Origin: Sphaerulina vaccinii
Lineage: Eukaryota > Ascomycota > Dothideomycetes > Mycosphaerellales > Mycosphaerellaceae
Direction of reading: 5' to 3'
Length of the DNA stretch: 64,000 nt
Assembly: GCA_022570795.1 (NCBI GenBank)
Contig: JAKUDP010000002.1
Location: 186,001 to 250,000, forward strand
This document shows positions 1-8,152 of this stretch, in pieces. Every line of letters starts with the position of its first letter. Position 1 is the stretch's first letter. The notes beneath the pieces are model-generated. The model did no database searches and was not told the DNA's origin. It saw nothing but the letters and a program-made list of their open reading frames with translations. The translations under genes were made by a program, and so were the position numbers.

Positions 1-427
1 GATTCATGAAATTGACCTTGTTCAGTCGATTCGGCGCACTTGATCTCTTTCTCTTCGCCAGAGACGACACTTCCTGTGTCCTGGTCTGCAAAATGGCATT
101 CTCTTCCCTCAGGCACGGCTCTGCCGGCGAAAGCAAGGGGCCTGTCATGTGTGAAGGGGCCACTCTGGACGATCTGGGAAAACTTGCGTCTTCCCACAGA
201 TGCGTAGTCGAGCAATACCGCCCCCCGTTGGAAGAAGGAGCCACAAAAGAGTGGCCTATTCCTTCACTTTCAGGGGCGATTGCTGTCGGTCGTCTGATAT
301 TCTCTCGAAGTGTCTCTGTTACGAGCTCGAAAAGTTCTTCGAAACGGAGAAGAACAACATTTGCTGGCTGGAGGTGTTCTGTAGTCAATCTATCAAAGTC
401 GCGGAATATTCGACCATGCAGCTCCAT
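1..427 (-). CDS. N-terminal part of an unknown protein, cut by the window edge
   Basis: The minus strand is open from an ATG at 427 (CAT at 425-427) to base 1, 142 codons without a stop; an in-frame TGA lies 15 nt before the ATG. The first third is rich in Leu, Glu, Phe and Arg and looks helical. The rest is Ser/Pro-rich and basic, and the last visible part is rich in Lys and Arg, so a nuclear or regulatory protein is possible. I recognise no domain. The opposite strand has an overlapping open frame of similar length, but its composition (runs of Ser and Arg) looks like a shadow. Only the start is visible, so size and function are unknown. Confidence 0.45.
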   Translation of the reverse strand, partial: MELHGRIFRDFDRLTTEHLQPANVVLLRFEELFELVTETLRENIRRPTAIAPESEGIGHSFVAPSSNGGRYCSTTHLWEDASFPRSSRVAPSHMTGPLLSPAEPCLREENAILQTRTQEVSSLAKRKRSSAPNRLNKVNFMN

Positions 428-931
428 TACAGTCTGAAGTCGTCAGTATATACCTTTAAGCAGCATTTTCGTCTCTTACGTTGTCGATAATAGAGCCGAT
501 GTTCATGATTTTGGATCGCAAAGATGGATCAGTGTCAATCATAGTCTTGCACACTTGAACGTGGCAAGACTTCTATGTATATCACTCCTAAAAATTGGCC
601 GAATCCACCGTTTAGTCGCTTCGTCATGTGTGGACGACGTTGGGATCCTAAGCTGCAGTGCTATAAATTGGCATGCACCCGTGCCGACAACTGCTCCGTT
701 TTCTCCCATCTGCAATACACCAAATCCAAGCTCAATGGACACAGCTGAGCATCTGCACGGGAAACGCACATTTTCCGTTGCTTTTGATCTGCCACAAGGC
801 GAGGACCATGATGGGTGAGATGTATGCCGCTTCTAGAGAGTTGACGTAGCTTACGGGCTGTTAGCAACACACGAACCACTCTAGATCAAAGACGAGCGGT
901 GAGCGAAATTCAGGCAGTTGCAGATGTTGTT
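428..931. other. Intergenic, no gene recognised
   Basis: Only short, mutually overlapping frames occur on both strands. None shows a domain or a credible splice structure. It probably holds the 5' flanks of the minus-strand gene at 1-427 and the plus-strand gene at 932. Confidence 0.4.
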
Positions 932-1393
932 ATGTCTAATACTAAACAGCACGGAGATCGCACATTGCTAACCAGCCAGGACCTCAAAATGGAGATCGTG
1001 ACTGGAAACCTCCACGAAAACTCAAGCGCCAACTGTATCACAGCGCAGGAGCGAAGGACAACCCACACAGATACTTCAGACAGCGATAGCAAGCTGGTGG
1101 GTCTCAGTTCTGGCAGAGTTATGGAAAGCACACAAGCTCGGCAGGTGCGTGTGCTTGAGAGTGCCCGTTATGAACATGAGACAAATGTGCAAACACTTGA
1201 AGCAAGGATACGAATTGGAGAACGCGGATTAGGGAGCATGGCCCACCAGCTTCATGATATACAGGTCGCCATAAAACGTCGGACAGGCGAGATCGAACGA
1301 ATCGTGATGGAGAGCGAGAGAGAGCGAGCTGCCGCGCGCGAATGCGACCTTATGATCAAAGCAATAAGAAGAGACCAAGCAAATGGTACATAA
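932..1393 (+). CDS. Small coiled-coil protein of unknown function
   Basis: An ATG at 932 opens 153 codons to a TAA. The frame is also open upstream from a GTG at 899, but ATG is the realistic eukaryotic start. Residues 1-65 are polar and Ser/Thr-rich. From about residue 70 on, the sequence is dense in Glu, Arg and Ala with Leu/Ile/Val at heptad spacing, which predicts a coiled coil of about 70-80 residues ending near the C-terminus. I recognise no family. The gene is tail-to-tail with the RNase III-like gene that ends at 1493, 99 bp away. It could be a complete small gene or the last exon of a longer one. Confidence 0.4.
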   Translation: MSNTKQHGDRTLLTSQDLKMEIVTGNLHENSSANCITAQERRTTHTDTSDSDSKLVGLSSGRVMESTQARQVRVLESARYEHETNVQTLEARIRIGERGLGSMAHQLHDIQVAIKRRTGEIERIVMESERERAAARECDLMIKAIRRDQANGT

Positions 1394-1492
1394 AGAGTGG
1401 ACAAGGCAATTGTATCTTTTCTGGTTAATTATTGATACTGGTAAAATCGAGTTAGTAAATCAAGCTTAAGAGCATGCTTTTGTGATGCACAT

Positions 1493-1984
1493 TTACCCTA
1501 AAACACCAGCGACTGGATTCCAGACGTTCAGGTTATAGCCACAATCAATCCACACTGCAGCAAGTACTGCCTTGAACGTATCTGCTAAGAGCAAGGGAGG
1601 TAGGTCATCATTTCTTTGCGAGGGATTCGTTGCCACACACATGTCCAAAGTAGACTGTTGCGTGAGCTGAGCGAGTCGAGCTGGAGCCGTGCATGTTTGA
1701 GTCTCGGCGGAATATTGTTCTCAGTGGAGTCAGCAAGTGCGATACTCCCGATGTGGAATGCACATACCTCTACTGGAGCCGCCTTGATAGCAAGCAAGTT
1801 TGACGGATGTCTCGATAACGCTAAGCCCGAGCAGTGAGAGTCTCTTGTTCCCATCCGGCACAACCCTTCCGCTAATTATAGCGCCTGGGCCTGGGGCTTG
1901 CAGAGCTTCTTGTAAAAGCTCGACGTTTTGGAACTCATATGTGAGGATTTCCTGGGCACGACGGGTGTCTGAAGGCCTTGTCAT
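1493..1984 (-). CDS. RNase III-like domain protein, probably catalytically dead (left arm copy)
   Basis: The model is complement(join(1493..1719,1768..1984)), 147 aa, with a 48-nt intron opening GTATGT on the coding strand. The product covers little more than one RNase III fold. The N-terminus has the family's AQEILTYEF-x-LLQEALQ pattern. Residues 45-56 read DGNKRLSLLGLS where active enzymes have a Glu-containing segment followed by GDAVL. The C-terminal helix reads LADTFKAVLAAVWID where active enzymes have D-x2-E. The signature Glu and Asp and the last Glu are replaced (Ser, Leu, Lys); only the Asp of ADTF remains. A non-catalytic role is therefore likely, perhaps dsRNA or protein binding. 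A TATA box lies about 60 bp upstream. The same gene occurs inverted at 7169 as a mutated relic. An upstream ATG at 2116 is in frame, but the TATA position and the arm alignment favour 1984. Confidence 0.6.
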
Positions 1985-2245
1985 ATTTTCGTCGACTCGA
2001 GGAGGCCGTAGATGCCCATCAGCAATCGTTCTCTGGGCCAGCTTATATATAGCAATGAAGGGAGTTGTAGTGTTATGTGTTGGGTCAAAGCTATGGCACA
2101 GTCCAGCATTCTCCACTACATGAGCGTGAGAGGTGTATATCGGTGGTCGGGCATCAACGTTCCGACTAGATGTTTAGTCGGAAGAATGATGCCAAACACC
2201 ACATTGGTCGCCATTAATTTTATTACACACATTGGCGACATGTCT
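1600..2245. repeat. Left arm of an inverted duplication
   Basis: This stretch matches the reverse complement of about 6895-7480. The clearest block is 2125-2240 against 6902-7020: near-continuous similarity with a shared core TAGTCGGAAGAATG, and a 9-bp palindrome here (TTCCGACTA, 6-nt loop, TAGTCGGAA at 2160-2183). The match continues outward through the TATA box (2041 pairs with 7112) and the RNase III-like coding region (1881 pairs with about 7273). Differences in the coding part are mostly C-to-T and G-to-A in the right copy. The arms flank the genes at 2988-6327. Left and right positions sum to about 9142-9154 over most of the length, so few indels separate them. Terminal repeats of one element, or two independent insertions, are both possible. 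Confidence 0.7.
2041..2051 (-). promoter_or_regulatory. TATA box of the RNase III-like gene
   Basis: On the minus strand the sequence reads TATATATAAGC, about 57-67 bp upstream of the chosen ATG at 1984. The same element is kept in the inverted copy at 7102-7112, next to otherwise heavily mutated sequence. This supports a duplicated transcription unit with its promoter. Confidence 0.45.
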
Positions 2246-2249
2246 TCTT

Positions 2250-2987
2250 TCTAGACTGTACTAGACAGACTGTGCTGGAACTTCTTCGGTTCAATAGCTC
2301 CCGACATACTTCGAGCTCCACAGATCGTTCTCCAGCTGCCTTGCATGACGAACCCACTGCAAGCCCTTGTAAGTTAAGTCAAGAGCTGGAAGGTGTGGAT
2401 ACCGACTGCTGCAACTTTCCAGTAGGCACCAATCACTCCCATAATCCTTATACGTCCCTCATCGCGACCGCAGGAGAGGATGGCACCATATTGATATCTG
2501 GTGAATGGCTAAGCCTCCTGGAGGACACTACAAGACCCTCCACACAGGTCCTGCTTTTATCAATTATTTGGGCACCATGACAGGGGAACAGGACGAGGAG
2601 TGCGCGTGGATGCCCGCCAGAGTACATGCGTGACATATGTCAGCAAGGCTCGTACGGAAACATGATTGGGGGCGCTTCACTGGTCCGGCGGTAGGTCAGC
2701 GATGTTATCGCAACGAGCATCCAGTCTTGCGTCCTGCCGAGGATCTGAGGTTGTGCGATGCTTCAATGCTGTAACGTTGCTGTAGCCTTGGTCTCCGCGA
2801 TCGTGTCCAAGTGCTCGCAGGCTAGTAGCTGCCGTCCATGATACAACGCAAGCGCATCTGGCATGCAAGGTGTTGAGAGCAGGGAACTACTTCTGCTCAC
2901 TAGTCTGCTCGCAAACGTGGCCAAACACATCATAAGACAGCGGCCGAGCGACGAAAGTCCAGCAACTTCGCGTATCAGCTTTCAGAG
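2250..2987. other. Intergenic, upstream of the kinase-HAD-UPRT gene
   Basis: Short frames on both strands show no domain. It probably holds the promoter of the gene starting at 2988. I could pick out no clear TATA or initiator element. Confidence 0.35.
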
Positions 2988-5060
2988 ATGTCCAGCAACT
3001 GCGATGACATATTAACCCTTCCTATGAATCTCAGAGAAATGGCAAATATCCAATCCACAGATGAGAACCTCTTGTGCTCGCCATCAGACAAGCCTAAGAT
3101 TTTTGGATTCTTCGGTGTTCCGGGCAGCGGCAAAACAACATTAGTGCACCTGCTAGAGGAAAATTGGAGCCAGACACAAGTCGCATTCTTTGAAGGCTCC
3201 GACGTCGTCGCTAGGAAAGCAGGCGGTCTCGCAGCCTTCCAGAGCAGCAGCGGAGACGAGAAGCTTGCTATACGCCAAGAAGCCATCCTCTCCATTCAGC
3301 AAGAATGCATTGACACTAAGAGACTCGGAATCGTTACTGGACACTTCAGTTTCTGGTCGAAGGCGTGTGCCGACCTGGAAGAAGTTATTACCAAAGCTGA
3401 TTTGAAGATTTACACGCACATTCTGTATCTCGATACTGCGGCGAATGTGGTGGAGAAACGCATCGAAAATGACACAAATCGCCCTGAGCGCGAGAAGATG
3501 TCAGCAGCTCACATTCATCGCTGGCAGCAAGTTGAGAAGAAGAGACTGCGAGAACTATGCTACCAGAACGGAATTCTGTTCTCGCTCATCCAAGACAGCA
3601 GTGCAGCATCGCACCTGATCGATATGTTCTGTCTACACGATGAGGAGTACAACACGATGATGGCTATTGGACAAGTGGCCGAAGCGGTCAGCAGTCTCGT
3701 CAGTATGAGGGGAAGCAAGCCAGATGCGATGCTTGTTCTTGACGGGGATAAGACGTTGGCCGCGGAAGATACTGGCGAGCTTTTCTGGAGGCAAGCTATG
3801 AGCGATCAGCCAGACCCTCTGCGAGCTCTATTCCAGGCAGCTGGATACTCGTACATCTCCTTCTATCAAGCTGCCTTGCTACACCACGAAGTTGGCGACG
3901 AAGAAATGTTCAATGCTCTATGCGGCACCGTGGCATCCCAGGTGACCGTGCATGCCGAGTTTATTGACCTGCTTCAGAAGGTCGCCAAAGAAAATCGTAT
4001 CGGCGCGATCGTCGTGACCTGCGGACTACGATCAATTTGGCAGAAAGTACTCACCAAACTAGGTCTATCTGACCTGGTCAGAGTAGTCGGTAGCGGGCCA
4101 GAGTTGTCGGGCTACGTCGTGACGCCTAGCATTAAGGCCGATGTCGTCAAGTGGTTACAAGAGTTCCACAACATATATGTCTGGGCCTTCGGTGATAGTC
4201 CTCTTGACCTGCCAATGCTCAAGCAAGCCGATCAGGGCCTGGTTGTCGTTGGAACGCGACAAAAGCAAGGTAACAGCATGGAGGCCCAGCTAGATTGGGC
4301 TATCGATCATGATGGGTTGCGAGCTCGTCAAATACTCCTTCCTGGACATAGTTCTCCACGACTGGACAGTTCCAAGCTACCAGTCGTCAAACTTACGGAG
4401 CTAGGCTTCATGCAAGCTCTAGATTGCAAGATTAGAACCACAGACGCGACCATGCGTAGCGCAGCAAGATTATTGATGACTCCAACTCGGGACGCCATAT
4501 TGAGCGGTCCGGCTTTGCGCAAGGCCCACCTCAACGTTGGATGGTACCTGGCCACAGAATTTCTATCGAATCTGCTTGGCGTCCAAGAAACCAAGATTCA
4601 TCACGTTCAAGGCGGTGTCACTAGCGGCTATCGCCTGTTCGACGAAGAACACACAATCATTATCGCACTGATGCGCGGCGGCGAGCCTATGGCCTTCGGG
4701 GTCAGTGATGTCTTCCCACTAGCAGTATTCCTGCACGCCAGGAAACCCGAGGATGTAGCGCTTACCTACCTCAAACGGCAGTCTACTGTGATCCTGGTCG
4801 ACTCGGTTGTGAATAATGGCAGGACAGTCGTTGATTTCGTGCAACACCTTCGCAGATTAAGGCCCACGATTCGCATCGTAGTTGTCGCGGGGGTTGTGCA
4901 GGCCGGTGCGCTGCGTAAGGAGGCGTTGCTGGGGTCAGGGCTAGCTAGTTATGGCGGTATTGATCTGGTCGCGTTGCGAATCAGTGACAACAAGTATACC
5001 GGGAGAGGAGGGACAGATACTGGGGCACGCTTGTTTGGTACGACTCACTTAGAGTCGTGA
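2988..5060 (+). CDS. Three-domain fusion: P-loop kinase, HAD phosphatase, uracil phosphoribosyltransferase-like
   Basis: A single exon of 690 codons starts at the first ATG of the frame. Residues 36-215 form a P-loop kinase-like domain with Walker A GVPGSGKT at 43-50. Residues 247-440 form a HAD hydrolase (phosphoserine-phosphatase-like) with motif I DGDKT (252-256), motif II VVTC (342-345), a Lys at 383 and motif III/IV GDSPLD (402-407). Residues 480-690 match uracil phosphoribosyltransferase, with ALMRGGEP (560-567), the PRPP loop VDSVVNNGRT (604-613) and a C-terminal uracil-site segment GTDTGARLFGT (675-685). Kinase, phosphatase and phosphoribosyl-transfer signatures are all retained, so a role in nucleotide or nucleobase salvage or repair is plausible, though the substrate is unknown. 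Such fusions are known from filamentous fungi. It lies between the inverted arms and is convergent with the TPD nuclease gene. Confidence 0.85.
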   Translation: MSSNCDDILTLPMNLREMANIQSTDENLLCSPSDKPKIFGFFGVPGSGKTTLVHLLEENWSQTQVAFFEGSDVVARKAGGLAAFQSSSGDEKLAIRQEAILSIQQECIDTKRLGIVTGHFSFWSKACADLEEVITKADLKIYTHILYLDTAANVVEKRIENDTNRPEREKMSAAHIHRWQQVEKKRLRELCYQNGILFSLIQDSSAASHLIDMFCLHDEEYNTMMAIGQVAEAVSSLVSMRGSKPDAMLVLDGDKTLAAEDTGELFWRQAMSDQPDPLRALFQAAGYSYISFYQAALLHHEVGDEEMFNALCGTVASQVTVHAEFIDLLQKVAKENRIGAIVVTCGLRSIWQKVLTKLGLSDLVRVVGSGPELSGYVVTPSIKADVVKWLQEFHNIYVWAFGDSPLDLPMLKQADQGLVVVGTRQKQGNSMEAQLDWAIDHDGLRARQILLPGHSSPRLDSSKLPVVKLTELGFMQALDCKIRTTDATMRSAARLLMTPTRDAILSGPALRKAHLNVGWYLATEFLSNLLGVQETKIHHVQGGVTSGYRLFDEEHTIIIALMRGGEPMAFGVSDVFPLAVFLHARKPEDVALTYLKRQSTVILVDSVVNNGRTVVDFVQHLRRLRPTIRIVVVAGVVQAGALRKEALLGSGLASYGGIDLVALRISDNKYTGRGGTDTGARLFGTTHLES

Positions 5061-5448
5061 ACGTGCACTGCTCGTATCTCTGATTCAATAGAGATAACGA
5101 GGCATCTGTGGCAGTCGCAGGCGAGCCCGTAGTACTACATGACGCAGCTGGACGCCCACTATATGATCGGGTCATTAGACAACTTTCGTAAGGGTGCTGC
5201 ACGATGCATATGACAGTAGAGATGCTGATACAAAGCACTTTCCATTTAGTGTGCGAAGGACAAGAAGCTCGAAAGCGTGGCATTGATTGACTAGGCCTCA
5301 AAAGTGGCCCTACTGGTGCTTGACGTGCTCAAGATGAGCGCTGATTACGCTAAAAGCAGCTCCAGTCACAGCCAAGCGACATTTCACCGCACCAGTCTCT
5401 TGCCAATCTATCACCGATGGCATCGTCTGCACTGCCATAAGGACTATG
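5061..5448. other. Convergent intergenic region
   Basis: This 388-bp gap lies between the 3' ends of the fusion gene and the TPD nuclease gene. No gene is recognised; the open frames here overlap each other and lack family features. It should hold both 3' UTRs. Confidence 0.4.
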
Positions 5449-6327
5449 CTACAGATCTGCTCGTTCATCGATTGCGGAAAGGACGTCAGCCTCTCGTAAG
5501 CAGTCGACTCCCTCGATCTGGAAAAGATTCTGCTCGTAGCCGAGCTTATATACAATAACCCCGGGACCCAGAGTAGCTTTATACCTCTTCGCCTGCTTGA
5601 TATGTTTCCCGTGGAGGAAAGGATTCTTGCGAAAACCAAAGGTGTTTTTGAATTCCATCCAAAATACTAATTTCCCATTGAATTCCGCTGGGATATCAAA
5701 TATGATGTCTGGTGTAAGCTTGATGATGTTCTCTATCCCATTCTCCATTGCTTGACGGATGTCCGTTGTCTGCTGGTGTTCGTCCCTCATTCCTGCTTGG
5801 TGCCATGCCCTGATAGCTTCGACGAAAGAAGCTTCTGCTGCATTCGCATGTGCTGCTTTGATGGCCTCTTTTTTGCGTCGTAAGATGTCGCCTTCTCCAG
5901 AACGATCAGGAGGTAGGAGGCGTAGAGCACCTTCCAAGATAGCAGAGACCACTTCCCGATCCACGTCGGTCCCGGTGCTATGAATGATGTCTTCTGGCTG
6001 TGGATTTCGATGCCGGGATACACATGCAGCCTGGAAAATGATCTTGACTTTATGCGATGGGATTCCTGAGTACGGAAGAGTGTCCACCTGGGGCAAAACA
6101 GGCAGTCCAAAGGCCGCAGAAACATCTCGAAGCTGTGTAGTTGTAATTGAAGAGCTACCATAATTCTCTTTATGATTCTTCGAGGCACGCAGGTGCTCTT
6201 GTAATAGATCCAACGACTGAAACCCTCCACGACATCTTCTGCACGCACGATGTAGTGATGCCGTGCCGATGTGTCTTTTCAATGAATACCAGTCCTCGAA
6301 GTCTGAGCTACAGCAAGAGTAAGACAT
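5449..6327 (-). CDS. TPD-motif nuclease (CDIN1/C15orf41-like) with Cys/His-rich N-terminus
   Basis: A single exon of 292 aa starts at the ATG at 6327. Residues 1-55 contain Cys and His pairs with zinc-finger-like spacing (Cys5/Cys6, His19, His26, Cys29, Cys32, His45, His52), suggesting one or two degenerate C2H2-type fingers. Residues 195-275 match the TPD family (human CDAN1-interacting nuclease 1): LTPDIIFDIP (204-213) carries the TPD motif at 205-207, MEFKNTFG (224-231) supplies the E-x-K half, and GPGVIVYKLGY (254-264) is the downstream strand. Together these give Asp207, Glu225 and Lys227, a PD-(D/E)XK-type site. The middle region (145-200) is helical and charged. This family is predicted to cut nucleic acid; its substrate in fungi is unknown to me. 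It is convergent with the fusion gene and inside the inverted arms. Confidence 0.75.
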   Translation of the reverse strand: MSYSCCSSDFEDWYSLKRHIGTASLHRACRRCRGGFQSLDLLQEHLRASKNHKENYGSSSITTTQLRDVSAAFGLPVLPQVDTLPYSGIPSHKVKIIFQAACVSRHRNPQPEDIIHSTGTDVDREVVSAILEGALRLLPPDRSGEGDILRRKKEAIKAAHANAAEASFVEAIRAWHQAGMRDEHQQTTDIRQAMENGIENIIKLTPDIIFDIPAEFNGKLVFWMEFKNTFGFRKNPFLHGKHIKQAKRYKATLGPGVIVYKLGYEQNLFQIEGVDCLREADVLSAIDERADL

Positions 6328-6894
6328 GTTCCTGATGGGGCCAGATGGTTTCTAAAAGACGAGTTTGTTCGAACTGTTGTTGAAAATCTTTCGAGGAACA
6401 GAGACGATGCTGGGCTTGAAATGAGCAAGTGGCGGTAGCATGGGGATTAGTCGATGTATGAACTCGTGCAGAAGCTGGGAGATGTCTCCGTCAAAAGCTA
6501 TGGCCCACAGACATGAGGCAATAATTGCCATCATCGTCTCTTAAGCACTCTTGTGTAATGTTAAGATCTGTAGATTGGCGGTACACCTTCGCGCAGGAGA
6601 CGCTTTTTCGATGCTTCAGGAGCTATCGCAGTATGCTCGGAGGCGGTCACCTCGGCTCATGATGACAGTAGTTTGAGATCGACATATGGCAGACCATTGT
6701 GCGTGTGCGTACCGGATGAGGTAGTTTTCTGGGAGCTGAAACATACCAGCCCTTCAATCGTGCCAAAAGCGATCGCAGTGTGGCAACACAGTCAGCTAGC
6801 CGATCCTTAGAAATAACAGCCGCAGCACAATATGTGGAGCTCGAAGTATGTCGGGAGACTTTGGACCGAAAATTTCCAGTGCCGTCCGAGTAGA
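6328..6894. other. Intergenic, upstream of the TPD nuclease gene
   Basis: No gene is recognised. The sequence has ordinary base composition and no RIP signature. It should contain the promoter of the nuclease gene and ends at the inner edge of the right arm. Confidence 0.35.
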
Positions 6895-7480
6895 AGAGTT
6901 GCCGTTGATGTGTGTAACAGCATTGATCGCCGGAACTGTGTGGTGTTCGGCACCATTCTTCCGACTAAGTATCTAATCGGTTGGTTTATACCCGATCACC
7001 GATCTATACCTCTCACTTACGCTTACGTAGCGGGGAACGCTGAACTCTTCTATCGCTTTGATTTTGGCCCTTGTCTAAGGAACCTACCTATACTCTATTA
7101 GTATATATAAGCTAGCCTATAGAACAATTACTAATAGGTATATATAGCCTCCTCGTATTTACGAGAATATAATAAGACTCTCAGACCCCTATTATACTTA
7201 AGAGATTCTTATATATAAGTTCTAGAATATTAATTATTTATAAAAAGCTCTATAAGCTCTAGGCTTAGGCGCTAGCTTGTTTCTATAAGTCTTATAAATA
7301 AGATAATATAGGTAATATAGTCTAAAAAGAATAGCTATAGTAGTCTAGAATAGAGTTATAGTATAGTATAGTATTATAAGCTATATTTTAGTAGTAGAGA
7401 TTAGATATAAGTAGGCTATTTTAAAATTATATTATATATACTTTAGAATATACTCTAAGAATAATATAGCTCTAAAAGTA
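6895..7480. repeat. Right arm of the inverted duplication, half of it RIP-mutated
   Basis: It is the reverse complement of about 1600-2245. The inner part (6895-7080) keeps normal composition and CpA/TpG dinucleotides. From about 7085 outward the same homology continues, but C has become T and G has become A at most CpA/TpG sites. Shared landmarks are CATTCTTCCGACTA (6955-6968), TATATATAAGC (7102-7112) and the GGCTTAGGCGCT segment (7262-7273) pairing with the left arm near 1881. The edge of the AT-rich island therefore falls inside this duplicated unit. Confidence 0.7.
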
Positions 7481-7620
7481 GTAGCCTAAAAAAAAGCTTA
7501 TAGAGTTTAGGTATATAAAGATAATTAATCTAGATAAGATATTTAAGAACTATAGCTAGGCGCTCTAAGAGATATATATTCGAAGGCTTTATCCGATCTA
7601 TATATACCTATATTATACTA
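7169..7620 (+). pseudogene. RIP-destroyed copy of the RNase III-like gene
   Basis: The homologue of the start codon at 1984 is here ATA (7169-7171), followed by a stretch that aligns base for base with the N-terminal codons of the left copy, with transitions only over long runs. Several Gln and Trp codons have become TAA or TAG. The region matching the GNKRL segment is at about 7307-7330. Alignment then weakens and returns at 7435-7480 (ACTTTAGAATATACT against ACTTTGGACATGTGT of the left copy's second exon). No functional product is possible. The 3' end is approximate. Confidence 0.6.
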
Positions 7621-7988
7621 GATAATATAATATATTTATAATATATAAGTAAAACTACTCTAAATACTTAATATTTTCTAAAAGTATTTAAAAAAAGTAG
7701 AAGCTTAGTATATATATTACTAAGAATTATAATATATTATTTCTAAGCTTAGAGCTATTATATAGCGTAGCTAAGAGCTCGGTTATTAATATATATAAAA
7801 ATTTTATAAAAAAACTTCTAAAATATAAATAATTTATTAAATTAGAGTTGTTTTTTCAAGATACTATATAACTTAAGTTCTACTCTAGAAGTCTTTATAT
7901 ACTAGTTTCTTACTATAGAAACCGAGCTTAACTAATATACTATAATATTATATACTTAGGCTAATCTTACCTCTAATATCTCTATTAG

Positions 7989-8152
7989 TATAATAGATTA
8001 AATATAGTAGTTTATAGTACCTAATACTTTAGATTAAAGATCTAATATTAAAAAACAAAAGAGAGTCTAACTTCTAACTTTTTAAAAAATAAAAAGATAT
8101 TTTAGAATTAGTTATCCTTAGTAAAGCTAATTTGTAGGCCTAGCCTATAATA
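7989..8152 (-). repeat. 3' LTR of element A
   Basis: About 164 bp, nearly identical to 13,757-13,920 apart from transitions. On the minus strand it begins TATTATAGGCTAGG; the expected TG start has become TA. Confidence 0.8.

Noticed and set aside
6..437. Plus-strand open frame of 143 codons
   Set aside because: Composition is biased (Ser/Arg runs) and the opposite strand offers an equally long frame that reads more like protein and continues past the window edge.
1616..2254. Plus-strand frames across the left arm
   Set aside because: They are shadows of the spliced RNase III-like gene on the minus strand.
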